DNA of 8,356 bases from Ruminiclostridium sp. (GCA_017521345.1 JAFXCU010000101.1:1-8356); one strand, 5' to 3'; shown: positions 1 through 6,495, counted from the first letter of the stretch. Program-made: numbers and translations. Notes: a model not told the origin generated them from the sequence alone.

Positions 1-2
1 CC

Positions 3-467
3 ATCATCGACCTGAAACCCGCCCTGGACGAGGCCAAGCTGGAGGCCCGCATCCTGCGGGACATCTCCGAGGCCCCCAACAAGGCTTTTCACAACTTCCT
101 GGAGGGTCTGGCCCCCCGGCTCATGGTCCCTGTCCTGTGCGAAAAGGCGGACATCGACCCCGACCTGCCGGTGAACGCCATGACCAAGGGCCAGCGCCGC
201 CGCCTCATGGAGACCATGAAGCACTTTGTGATCCCCATCTCCGGCACCCGTCCGGTGAATGAGGCCATCATCACCGCCGGGGGCGTCAAGACCGGGGAAA
301 TCGACCCCGGCACCATGATGTCCAAGAAGACTCCCGGCCTCTTCTTTGCCGGAGAGGTCATGGACGTGGACGCCTACACCGGCGGCTTCAACCTGCAGAT
401 CGCCTGGTGCACCGGCCGGGCGGCCGGTCTCAGCGCTGCTGGGTACAAAAAGGAGGAGCAGGCATGA
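3..467 (+). CDS. HI0933/BaiN-like NAD(P)/FAD-dependent oxidoreductase, C-terminal part
   Basis: This reading frame is open from the window edge and ends at TGA 465-467, so only the last 154 residues are present and the start lies upstream. The visible part matches the C-terminal region of the HI0933-like (YhiN/BaiN/RdsA) flavoproteins. It has the segment G-T-R-P-V-N-E-A followed by I-T-A-G-G-V, then T-M-M-S-K, then P-G-L-F-F-A-G-E and D-V-D-A-Y-T-G-G-F-N-L-Q, which in this family closes the FAD-binding Rossmann fold. The tail residues I-A-W-C-T-G-R-A-A-G are also typical. Family members are soluble FAD enzymes. Some reduce bile-acid intermediates, but the substrate of most is unknown and cannot be read here. 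The stop overlaps the cmk start (ATGA), so the two are probably translationally coupled. The family call is firm and the substrate is open. Confidence 0.9.
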   Translation: MIDLKPALDEAKLEARILRDISEAPNKAFHNFLEGLAPRLMVPVLCEKADIDPDLPVNAMTKGQRRRLMETMKHFVIPISGTRPVNEAIITAGGVKTGEIDPGTMMSKKTPGLFFAGEVMDVDAYTGGFNLQIAWCTGRAAGLSAAGYKKEEQA

Positions 468-1141
468 GAAAATACAGCATTGCCATCGACGGGCCCTCCG
501 GGGCCGGAAAGAGCACCCTGGCCAAGGCCCTGGCGGCCAAGCTGGGGTTCCTCTATGTGGACACCGGCGCCATCTACCGCACCGTGGGCCTCCATGTGGC
601 CCGCAGCGGAGGAGACTGCGCCGTGGAGTCTGACGTGCTGGCCCGTCTGCCGGAGATCAAGATCACCATGACTTACGGAGACGACGGCCTCCAGCATATG
701 ATCCTCAACGGGGAGGACGTGACCACTGACATCCGGAAGAATGAGGTCTCCCGGTATGCCTCCCAGGTGTCCCCCATTCCCGGTGTCCGGGCATTCCTCC
801 TGGAGATGCAGCGGTCCATGGCCCGGGAGCACAGCGTCATCATGGACGGCCGGGACATCGGCACCGTGGTCCTGCCCGATGCCGACCTGAAGATCTTCCT
901 CACCGCCTCTGTGGAGGAGCGGGCCCGCCGCCGCCACAAGGAGCTGTTGGAAAAGGGTCAGCAGATCGACTTCGACACCGTGAAGCAGGAGATCGCTGAC
1001 CGGGACTACGCCGACACCCACCGTGCGGTGGCCCCCCTGAAGCAGGCGGAGGACGCCGTGGTGGTGGACACCTCTGCCCTGGACCTGGCCGGCAGTCTGG
1101 AGGCCCTGTATACCCTGGTGAAAGAGAGGCTGAGCTTTTGA
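464..1141 (+). CDS. cmk: Cytidylate (CMP/dCMP) kinase
   Basis: This 225-residue soluble enzyme phosphorylates CMP and dCMP with ATP in pyrimidine nucleotide recycling. The P-loop G-P-S-G-A-G-K-S lies at residues 10-17, followed by the family signature D-T-G-A-I-Y-R at 33-39. The CMP-binding D-G-R-D-I-G-T motif is at 128-134. The lid-side R-D-Y-A-D at 180-184 with R187 and A-P-L at 190-192 completes the pattern. Length is normal for bacterial Cmk. The start is ATG 464, preceded by AGGAGGAG at 451-458. It overlaps the upstream stop by four bases, and an upstream in-frame start at 407 would add 19 residues with no family match. The order cmk then rpsA is widespread in bacteria; here plsC and ispH lie between. 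The 3' end overlaps plsC in the sequence TTGA. Confidence 0.97.
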   Translation: MRKYSIAIDGPSGAGKSTLAKALAAKLGFLYVDTGAIYRTVGLHVARSGGDCAVESDVLARLPEIKITMTYGDDGLQHMILNGEDVTTDIRKNEVSRYASQVSPIPGVRAFLLEMQRSMAREHSVIMDGRDIGTVVLPDADLKIFLTASVEERARRRHKELLEKGQQIDFDTVKQEIADRDYADTHRAVAPLKQAEDAVVVDTSALDLAGSLEALYTLVKERLSF

Positions 1142-1737
1142 CCAAGTTTGAATTCATGTATTCCGCCAGCAAGCTCATCTTCAACGTGGTGAGCTGTCTG
1201 AAACCCAAGCGTATCCACGGGGTGGAGAACGTCCCCGAGGGAGGCGCAGTCATCTGCGCCAACCACGTCCACTTCTCCGACCCCTTCTACATCATCCACG
1301 CCATTCCCCGCCGCCATAAGACCTGGGTCATGGCCAAGGAGGAGATCAGCCGCTGGCCGGTGATCGGCCGACTGCTGACCTGGTCCGAGTTCATCATCTT
1401 TGTCAAGCGAGGCAAGGCGGACATCGGGGCGGTGAAGTCCGGCCTGAAGGCCCTCAAGGGGGGCGAAAAGCTCCTGATCTTCCCCGAGGGCACCCGGAAC
1501 GACGAGCTGGGGGAGGGTAAGACCGGCGCCGCCATGATGGCCATCCGCACGGGAGTTCCCATCCTGCCGGTGCACATCTCCGCCCAGCGGAAGCTCTTCC
1601 ACCCCATCCACATCCGCATCGGCCAGCCCTACCAGCCCTTTACCGAGGACCGGAAGGCCAACGCCGAGGATTACCAGACGGCCACCGATGAGCTCATGGA
1701 GAAGATCCGCCTGCTGGGTGAGGAGGACGAGGCATGA
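1138..1737 (+). CDS. plsC: 1-acyl-sn-glycerol-3-phosphate acyltransferase (PlsC/LPLAT family)
   Basis: This 199-residue protein belongs to the lysophosphatidate acyltransferase family, which adds the second acyl chain to make phosphatidate at the inner membrane face. The catalytic N-H-x4-D motif is N42-H43 to D48 (N-H-V-H-F-S-D). The substrate-binding F-P-E-G-T-R box is at 115-120, and the late V-P-I-L-P-V block at 140-145. A weakly hydrophobic stretch near the N-terminus may contact the membrane, but no clear transmembrane helix is present. I chose TTG 1138 because it overlaps the cmk stop (TTGA) and has GAGAGG at 1124-1129, eight bases upstream. The alternative ATG at 1156 lacks a ribosome binding site. 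The 3' end overlaps the ispH start by ATGA. Exact acyl-donor preference is not readable. Confidence 0.93.
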   Translation: MTKFEFMYSASKLIFNVVSCLKPKRIHGVENVPEGGAVICANHVHFSDPFYIIHAIPRRHKTWVMAKEEISRWPVIGRLLTWSEFIIFVKRGKADIGAVKSGLKALKGGEKLLIFPEGTRNDELGEGKTGAAMMAIRTGVPILPVHISAQRKLFHPIHIRIGQPYQPFTEDRKANAEDYQTATDELMEKIRLLGEEDEA

Positions 1738-3689
1738 GAGAGGTCATCCTGGCCAAGTCCGCCGGGTTCTGCTTCGGCGTCCGCCGGGCGGTCCAGCTGG
1801 CCCAGCAGATCGCAGAGAGCGGTCAGCCCTATGTGATGCTGGGCCCCGTCATCCACAACGACAACGTCATCGAGGACCTGGCCGCCCGGGGGGTGGGCTG
1901 CGTCCATTCCATCGAGGAGGTGCCCCCGGGACACGGGGTCATCATCCGCTCCCACGGCGAGCCCAAGGCGGTCTACGACCGGCTGGAAGAGATGGGCTGC
2001 CCCATCGCCGACGCCACCTGCGTGAAGGTCTCCCAAATTCACCAAATTGTCAAGGAGGCCAGCGACCGGGGCCGTCAGGTCATCATCATCGGTTCCCCGG
2101 AACACCCGGAAGTCAAGGCCATTGCCGGCTGGTGTGAGGGGGCGGAGATCTTCCGAAATGTGGAAGAACTTGACGATTTTCTTAAGGAATCCAAAGAAAA
2201 TCCACAAAAACCGGTGACCCTGGTCTCCCAAACTACATCTACGGATAAAATTTGGACTCCGTGCAGAGAAAAAGTAAAAAAAGAGTGTACAAACGCAGAA
2301 ATTTTTGATACAATATGTGACGCTACGTGTAAGCGGCAATCAGAAGCACAGAGATTGGCGGAGCACTGCGGCGCGATGATCGTCATCGGCGACCGAAAAA
2401 GCTCCAACACAAACCGTCTTGCTGAGTTATGCCGGGCGCACTGCCCACTGGTTTTCCACATCAGCCGGGCTGAGGAGCTTGACCGGAGTATGGTAAGCGG
2501 GGTAGCTTCTGTGGGAATCACCGCCGGCGCGTCGACGCCGGGGTGGATAATAAAGGAGGTAAACAACAAAATGAGCGAAGAGCTGAACAACGTTATGGAG
2601 ATCGAAGAGTCTTTTGCAGACATGCTGGAGAGATCCATCAAAACTTTAAATACTGGTGATAAGGTCGTTGGTGTCGTCACCGGCATCACCAACACCGAAG
2701 TCAACGTGGACCTGGGCACCAAGCACGCTGGCTACATCCCCCTGTCCGAGCTGACCGACGACCCCTCCCTGAAGGTTGAGGACATCGTCAAGATCGGCGA
2801 CGAGATCGAGACCTATGTCATGCGCGTCAACGACATGGAAGGCGTTGCTACCCTGTCCAAGAAGCGTCTGGACACCGTCAAGAACTGGGACACCATCGAG
2901 GCTGCTGTGGAAGACAAGACCGTCATGGAAGGCGTTGTCACCGAGGACAACAAGGGCGGCGTCGTTGTCAACGTCAAGGGCATCCGCGTGTTCGTTCCCG
3001 CTTCTCAGACCGGTATGCCCCGCGGCGCTGACCTGTCCGAGATGCTGAAGGAGCGCGTCCAGCTGCGCATCACCGAGGTCAACCGTTCCCGCCGTCGTGT
3101 GGTCGGTTCCATCCGTGCTGTTGCTGCTGAGGCTCGTGCTGCTAAGGCTGCAGAGGTCTGGGAAGGCATCGAGGTCGGCAAGAAGTACGAGGGTACCGTT
3201 AAGTCCCTGACTTCCTACGGCGCATTCGTCGACATCGGCGGCGTTGACGGCATGGTCCACGTCTCCGAGCTGTCCTGGAGCCGCATCAAGAACCCCGCAG
3301 AGGTCGTCTCTGTTGGCGATGCAGTTTCCGTCTATGTCATCTCCTTCGATCCCGAGAAGAAGAAGATCTCCCTGGGCATGAAGGATCACTCTCAGGATCC
3401 CTGGTCCGTCTTCACCTCCACCTACGAGGTGGGCTCCGTGGCTTCCGTCCGCGTTGTCAAGCTGATGACCTTCGGTGCTTTCGCTGAGATCGTTCCCGGC
3501 GTTGACGGTCTGATCCACATCTCTCAGATCGCTGACCACCGCATCGAGAAGCCCGGCGACGTTCTGGAAGAGGGCCAGGTCGTTGACGTCAAGGTCACCG
3601 ACATCGACATGGACCGCAAGAAGGTCTCCCTGTCCATCCGTGCCCTGCTGAACGACGCAGCTGAGGACGAGGCAGAGGACGCTGAGTAA
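1734..3689 (+). CDS. ispH-rpsA: IspH-ribosomal protein S1 fusion (HMBPP reductase / 30S S1)
   Basis: This is a 651-codon continuous frame. Residues 1-279 are a complete IspH, the [4Fe-4S] enzyme of the last MEP-pathway step that turns HMBPP into IPP and DMAPP. The cluster cysteines are C13, C96 and C195; substrate residues H41, H74, H124, E126, T167, S223-N225 and S267 are all present. Residues 280-651 are ribosomal protein S1 with four S1 domains, near 308-377, 392-461, 479-550 and 565-637, and an acidic tail. Four domains is the Firmicute form. Fusions of this kind are known in Clostridia. No stop separates the halves, but residue 280 is a Met with a strong internal ribosome binding site, so free S1 is likely made too. 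Codon use changes from GC-rich, through an AT-rich patch (about 2150-2345), to a highly-expressed style in the S1 part. The start overlaps the plsC stop. Confidence 0.95.
   Translation: MREVILAKSAGFCFGVRRAVQLAQQIAESGQPYVMLGPVIHNDNVIEDLAARGVGCVHSIEEVPPGHGVIIRSHGEPKAVYDRLEEMGCPIADATCVKVSQIHQIVKEASDRGRQVIIIGSPEHPEVKAIAGWCEGAEIFRNVEELDDFLKESKENPQKPVTLVSQTTSTDKIWTPCREKVKKECTNAEIFDTICDATCKRQSEAQRLAEHCGAMIVIGDRKSSNTNRLAELCRAHCPLVFHISRAEELDRSMVSGVASVGITAGASTPGWIIKEVNNKMSEELNNVMEIEESFADMLERSIKTLNTGDKVVGVVTGITNTEVNVDLGTKHAGYIPLSELTDDPSLKVEDIVKIGDEIETYVMRVNDMEGVATLSKKRLDTVKNWDTIEAAVEDKTVMEGVVTEDNKGGVVVNVKGIRVFVPASQTGMPRGADLSEMLKERVQLRITEVNRSRRRVVGSIRAVAAEARAAKAAEVWEGIEVGKKYEGTVKSLTSYGAFVDIGGVDGMVHVSELSWSRIKNPAEVVSVGDAVSVYVISFDPEKKKISLGMKDHSQDPWSVFTSTYEVGSVASVRVVKLMTFGAFAEIVPGVDGLIHISQIADHRIEKPGDVLEEGQVVDVKVTDIDMDRKKVSLSIRALLNDAAEDEAEDAE
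2309..2314 (+). promoter_or_regulatory. Possible internal promoter for the S1 half (-10 TACAAT)
   Basis: TGTACA at 2286-2291 (four of six against TTGACA) is separated by 17 bases from TACAAT at 2309-2314 (five of six against TATAAT), and the -10 carries the extended TG at 2306-2307. It lies in the AT-rich part of ispH, about 250 bases before the internal S1 start. The -10 coincides with codons of the conserved D-T-I-C motif, so part of the match is imposed by coding. It is a reasonable candidate only. Confidence 0.35.
2552..2573 (+). promoter_or_regulatory. Internal Shine-Dalgarno and in-frame ATG for separate S1 synthesis
   Basis: AAAGGAGGT at 2552-2560 is a near-perfect anti-16S match, followed after 10 bases by ATG 2571-2573. 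The ATG is in frame (codon 280) and begins the peptide M-S-E-E-L-N-N-V-M, exactly where IspH homology ends (A-G-A-S-T-P then W-I-I-K-E-V). It is the best ribosome binding site in the window. The natural reading is an ancestral rpsA start kept after the ispH stop was lost, giving fusion and free S1 from one message. Confidence 0.7.
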
Positions 3690-3714
3690 TCTCAGTTTCT
3701 AAAAAAAGCTGGTA

Positions 3715-3726
3715 GGCGCGCGCGCC
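3715..3726. repeat. 12-bp perfect palindrome of alternating GC
   Basis: GGCGCGCGCGCC is self-complementary and includes an eight-base CG alternation. It lies between the S1 stop and the operon terminator. An RNA form could pair four bases around a four-base loop, with flanking GG and CC adding two more pairs across mismatches. There is no T tract, so it is not a terminator by itself. Its role is unknown. Confidence 0.4.
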
Positions 3727-3764
3727 ATCCAAACAAACACTTGCCGGCAGAACACAGAATCAAG

Positions 3765-3801
3765 AAAGGGGGACTGCCGCATGGCTGGTCCCTCTTTTTT
3801 T
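3765..3801 (+). terminator. Intrinsic terminator of the cmk-plsC-ispH-rpsA operon
   Basis: AAAGGGGGAC at 3765-3774 pairs with GTCCCTCTTT at 3788-3797 (ten pairs, one of them G-T). An inner GCC/GGC pairing closes a GCAT loop at 3779-3782. The seven-T run 3795-3801 follows. The structure lies 75 bases after the S1 stop and is the strongest terminator in the window. Confidence 0.85.
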
Positions 3802-3813
3802 GACAAAATAAAA

Positions 3814-3849
3814 GGGTGGCTTTCGGGAGAACCTAACGCCACCCGAAAG
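3814..3849 (+). promoter_or_regulatory. Leader with two mutually exclusive hairpins before the DUF1858 gene
   Basis: Stem A pairs GGGTGGC 3814-3820 with GCCACCC 3838-3844. Stem B pairs CTTTCGGG 3820-3827 with CCCGAAAG 3842-3849. Both are perfect and share bases 3820 and 3842-3844, so only one can form fully at a time. The ribosome binding site GGAGG (3853-3857) begins four bases after stem B. No ligand-binding class is recognised. A simple translation or mRNA-stability element is the likely reading. Confidence 0.4.
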
Positions 3850-3864
3850 AATGGAGGACAAACC

Positions 3865-4074
3865 ATGGTTACCATCACCAAAGACACCATCGTGGGCGAC
3901 ATCCTGGATATCGCACCCGAGACCGCACCCGCATTCATCGAGATCGGTATGCACTGCCTGGGCTGCCCCGCATCCCGCAACGAGACCGTGGAGATGGCTT
4001 GCATGGTCCACAACGAGAACGTGGACGACCTGGTCAAGAAGCTCAACGATCTGATCGCAGCCAACAAGAAGTAA
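3865..4074 (+). CDS. DUF1858 (hybrid-cluster-protein-associated redox disulfide) small protein
   Basis: This 69-residue soluble protein matches the DUF1858/TIGR03980 domain over its whole length. The N-terminal I-T-K-D-T-I-V-G-D-I-L is followed by P-E-T-A-P-A-F and the signature G-M-H-C-L-G-C-P-A-S with the CxxC pair C31/C34. After that come the helix with M-V-H-N and D-D-L-V-K-K-L-N. Such proteins are found alone or attached to hybrid cluster proteins and other redox enzymes; the CxxC suggests disulfide or metal chemistry, but the function is not established. The start is ATG 3865 with GGAGG 3853-3857. An in-frame ATG at 3781 would add 28 residues but falls in the loop of the preceding operon's terminator, so it is disfavoured. 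The gene is bracketed by terminators and is probably monocistronic or has readthrough into trmK. Confidence 0.85.
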   Translation: MVTITKDTIVGDILDIAPETAPAFIEIGMHCLGCPASRNETVEMACMVHNENVDDLVKKLNDLIAANKK

Positions 4075-4085
4075 TCAAACCACTG

Positions 4086-4115
4086 AAACGAGGCGGGATC
4101 CCGCCTCGTTTTCTT
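4086..4115 (+). terminator. Terminator after the DUF1858 gene
   Basis: AAACGAGGCGG 4086-4096 pairs perfectly with CCGCCTCGTTT 4101-4111 around the loop GATC, an 11-bp stem. The T tract is short and interrupted (TTTTCTT), so termination may be partial. That would let some transcription run into trmK, for which no separate promoter is seen in the 59-base gap. Confidence 0.75.
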
Positions 4116-4133
4116 GTAAGGAGAGGAATTTCC

Positions 4134-4838
4134 ATGAGAGAACTGGAACTGACCCCGCGGCTCATGGCCATTGCCGACCAGGTCCCCCAGGGGGCCAGGC
4201 TGGCCGACGTGGGCACCGCCCACGCCTACCTGCCTGTGTACCTCCTCCTCCGGGACCGCATCCGCAGCGCCGTGGCCTCCGACGTGAATGAGGGCCCCCT
4301 CCAGCGGGGCCGGGAGACCGCCCGGACCTACGGGGTGGAGGAGAGCAAGATCTCCTTCCGCATCTGCGACGGTCTGGCCGGGGTGGAGGCCCAGGAGGCC
4401 GACACCGTGGCCATCTGCGGCATGGGGGGCGAGCTGATCTCCCGCATCCTGGGGGCCGCCCCCTGGACCAAAGAGGCCCTCCTGCTCCTCCAGCCCATGA
4501 GCTCCCAGCCGGAGCTCCGCCAGTGGCTCATGGCCAACGGCTACGCCATCGGGCGGGAGCAGGTGGTGAAGGAAGGGGAGAAGTATTACGTCATCCTCAC
4601 CGTCACCGGCGGGGCCGCCGAGCCCTACACCCCGGCGGAGCTCTTTGTGGGCCGCCAGCGGGAAGGGGAGGACAACCCCCACCGTGGGGCCTACCTGGCC
4701 GACCAGATCCGCCGCCGGGAGCGGGCTCTGGCGGGGATGAAGCAGGGGTCCCCTGACCCTGAGACCCTGGCCCGGGAGGAAGCCCTCCTCCAGGGCCTGA
4801 AAGACATGGAAAAGGAGTGGCAGGCATGGCAACGGTAA
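4134..4838 (+). CDS. trmK: tRNA (adenine(22)-N1)-methyltransferase
   Basis: This 234-residue protein matches TrmK, a class I SAM-dependent methyltransferase that puts m1A at position 22 of tRNAs. The SAM-binding motif I is A-D-V-G-T-A-H-A-Y-L-P at 24-34. Motif II-like D50 follows (A-S-D-V-N). The family's C-G-M-G-G is at 95-99, and L-Q-P-M at 119-122 begins the next strand. A charged helical C-terminus (about 185-234) is typical and is thought to contact tRNA. Motif I usually reads G-S/T-D-H-A-Y-L-P, and here the Asp is Ala29, a small departure. The start is ATG 4134 behind AAGGAGAGG 4118-4126. It overlaps the next gene by 13 bases. The pair trmK then Nif3-like gene is conserved in Firmicutes (yqfN-yqfO in Bacillus subtilis). 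Confidence 0.92.
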   Translation: MRELELTPRLMAIADQVPQGARLADVGTAHAYLPVYLLLRDRIRSAVASDVNEGPLQRGRETARTYGVEESKISFRICDGLAGVEAQEADTVAICGMGGELISRILGAAPWTKEALLLLQPMSSQPELRQWLMANGYAIGREQVVKEGEKYYVILTVTGGAAEPYTPAELFVGRQREGEDNPHRGAYLADQIRRRERALAGMKQGSPDPETLAREEALLQGLKDMEKEWQAWQR

Positions 4839-5620
4839 AAGAGATCTACACCCTCCTGGACGGGAAGGCCCCCTTCCGGTACCAGATGGGCTTTGACAAC
4901 GCAGGCTTCCTGGTGGGCCGGGGGAGCGCAGAGGTTTCCAAGGTCCTGGTGGCCCTGGACATCACCCCGGCGGTCATCGCCGAGGCGGTGGAGCTGGGGG
5001 CCCAGCTCATCGTGGCCCACCACCCGGTGATCTTTGGTCAGATCGGCCAGGTCACCGACGAGACCTCCACCGGCCGGAAGGTCCTGGCCCTCATTGAACA
5101 CGGCATCGCCGCCATCTGCGCCCACACCAATCTGGACGCCGCCGAGGGGGGCGTGAACTCCGAGCTGGCCCGCCGGATGGGCCTGGAAAACCCCGTGCCC
5201 CTGGAGGTGGACGGGGAGGACGAGAACGGGGTCCCCTACGGCATCGGCCGGGTGGGCACCCTGCCTGCTCCCATGTCCCTGGCGGACTTCGCCGCCTACA
5301 CCAAGAAGTCCCTGGACCTGGAAGGGGTCCGGGTGCTGGACGCCGGTGTCCCCGTGTCCAAGGTGGCAGTGGGCGGCGGCTCCTGCGGCTCCATGCTCCC
5401 TCTGGTAAAGAGCCAGGGCTGCGACACCTTCGTGACCTCCGACCTGAAGCACGACCTGTATCTGGAGGCCCGGGACATGGGCATCAACCTGCTGGATGCC
5501 GGCCACTACTCCACCGAAACCGTGGTCTGCCCGGTGGTGAAGACCTGGCTGGAGGAGGCCTTCCCCGGCCTGACCGTGAAAATTGCCCGCCATCAGAGCG
5601 AGGTTTTTACATATTTCTAA
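4826..5620 (+). CDS. Nif3-like dinuclear metal center protein (DUF34, YqfO/YbgI family)
   Basis: This 264-residue protein has the full set of DUF34/Nif3 metal ligands. H65-H66 are in A-H-H-P-V-I-F, D104 in H-T-N-L-D-A-A, and H227 and E231 in G-H-Y-S-T-E. The N-terminal F-D-N-A-G-F-L-V-G corresponds to the usual W-D-N-x-G-L-x-V-G. Length is that of the short form, lacking the PII/CutA-like insertion found in B. subtilis YqfO. Databases often call it GTP cyclohydrolase 1 type 2 homolog, but the physiological role is not settled. The start is ATG 4826, eight bases after GGAG 4814-4817. A GTG at 4817 is in frame but overlaps that site. It overlaps trmK by 13 bases and is surely co-transcribed with it. 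Confidence 0.9.
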   Translation: MATVKEIYTLLDGKAPFRYQMGFDNAGFLVGRGSAEVSKVLVALDITPAVIAEAVELGAQLIVAHHPVIFGQIGQVTDETSTGRKVLALIEHGIAAICAHTNLDAAEGGVNSELARRMGLENPVPLEVDGEDENGVPYGIGRVGTLPAPMSLADFAAYTKKSLDLEGVRVLDAGVPVSKVAVGGGSCGSMLPLVKSQGCDTFVTSDLKHDLYLEARDMGINLLDAGHYSTETVVCPVVKTWLEEAFPGLTVKIARHQSEVFTYF

Positions 5621-5630
5621 GGCCAGACCC

Positions 5631-5659
5631 TTGCCAAGGACCATCCTCTGTGATAAAAT
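5631..5659 (+). promoter_or_regulatory. yebC: Likely promoter of yebC
   Basis: TTGCCA 5631-5636 and TAAAAT 5654-5659 are 17 bases apart, and the -10 has an extended TG at 5651-5652. The sequence is in the 112-base gap between the Nif3-like gene and yebC, about 70 bases before the yebC start. A small hairpin (GGACA 5682-5686 with TGTCC 5692-5696) lies in the resulting leader. No terminator is obvious after the Nif3-like gene. Confidence 0.65.
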
Positions 5660-5732
5660 TACTTGGTTAAAGAGATACGCGGGACAGGCTTTGTCCGGCG
5701 AACGATTATAAAATACGAAGGGAACGATACCT

Positions 5733-6470
5733 ATGTCCGGACATTCCAAGTGGCATAATATTCAGAAGACCAAGGGTGCCGCTGACGCAAAGCGCAGCGC
5801 TGCCTTCACCAAGATCGCCAAGGAGATTCTGGTGGCCGTCAAGGAAGGCGGCGGCTCCGGCGACCCCGCAAACAACTCCCGCCTGGCTACCGTCATCGCC
5901 AAGGCAAAGTCCGCCATCATGCCCAACGACAACATCAAGCGCACCATCGAGAAGGCACTGGGCGCCAACAACACCGACAACTACGAGTCCGTGGTCTACG
6001 AAGGCTACGGCCCCAACGGCGTTGCTGTCATCATCGAGGCTCTGACCGACAACCGTCAGCGCACCGCTCCCGAAATGCGCCACCTGCTGGACAAGTACGG
6101 CAAGGGCCTGGGCGCCACCGGCTGCGTGTCCTGGTCCTTCGACCGCAAGGGCGTGCTGGTCATGGTGGACGAGGACGGCGAGCTGGACGAAGATACCGTC
6201 ATGATGGACGCTCTGGACTGCGGCGCAGCTGACCTGGAAGTGGACGGCGAGGTCTTCACCGTCTACACCGAGCCCGATGACTGCGGCGCTGTTGCTGCTG
6301 CCATGCAGGAGAAGGGCTATGTCTTCGCCTCCGCCCAGGTGGAGATGGTCCCCCAGAACTACGTGAAGCTGACCGACGCCGGCGACATCAAGAACATGGA
6401 GAAGCTCATCGACATGCTCGAGGACAACGACGACGTTCAGAACGTGTACCACAACTGGGACGAAGAGTAA
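5733..6470 (+). CDS. yebC: YebC/PmpR (TACO1) family protein
   Basis: This 245-residue cytoplasmic protein carries the YebC signature from its first residues: M-S-G-H-S-K-W-H-N-I-Q, then K-R-S-A-A-F-T-K-I-A-K-E-I. The middle block P-N-D-N-I-K-R-T-I and Y-E-G-Y-G-P-N-G-V-A-V follows, with the late V-P-Q-N-Y-V and D-x-D-D-V-Q-N-V-Y-H-N. Length is standard. The family was described as DNA-binding regulators (PmpR). Its mitochondrial relative TACO1 is a translational activator, and recent work assigns bacterial members a role in translating proline-rich stretches. The sequence does not decide between these roles. The start is ATG 5733 with AGGGA 5719-5723. Codon use is strongly biased, as in well-expressed genes, and contrasts with the loosely biased recombinase after it. 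It appears monocistronic. Confidence 0.95.
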   Translation: MSGHSKWHNIQKTKGAADAKRSAAFTKIAKEILVAVKEGGGSGDPANNSRLATVIAKAKSAIMPNDNIKRTIEKALGANNTDNYESVVYEGYGPNGVAVIIEALTDNRQRTAPEMRHLLDKYGKGLGATGCVSWSFDRKGVLVMVDEDGELDEDTVMMDALDCGAADLEVDGEVFTVYTEPDDCGAVAAAMQEKGYVFASAQVEMVPQNYVKLTDAGDIKNMEKLIDMLEDNDDVQNVYHNWDEE

Positions 6471-6495
6471 TTGCCCTTGTTTGTTGTGATTTCCT

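Noticed and set aside
3800..3805. Perfect TTGACA as a -35 for the DUF1858 gene
   Set aside because: No acceptable -10 occurs 16-18 bases downstream (the bases are G-rich), and part of the match is the terminator T run.
3781..3864. N-terminal extension of the DUF1858 protein from ATG 3781
   Set aside because: The ATG is in the loop region of a strong terminator, the domain is complete from 3865, and 3865 has its own GGAGG at a good distance.
3699..5749. Long open frames on the minus strand opposite trmK, the Nif3-like gene and rpsA
   Set aside because: They arise from the strong GC3 codon bias of the real plus-strand genes, have low-complexity Gly/Ala/His/Val-rich translations, and match no family.
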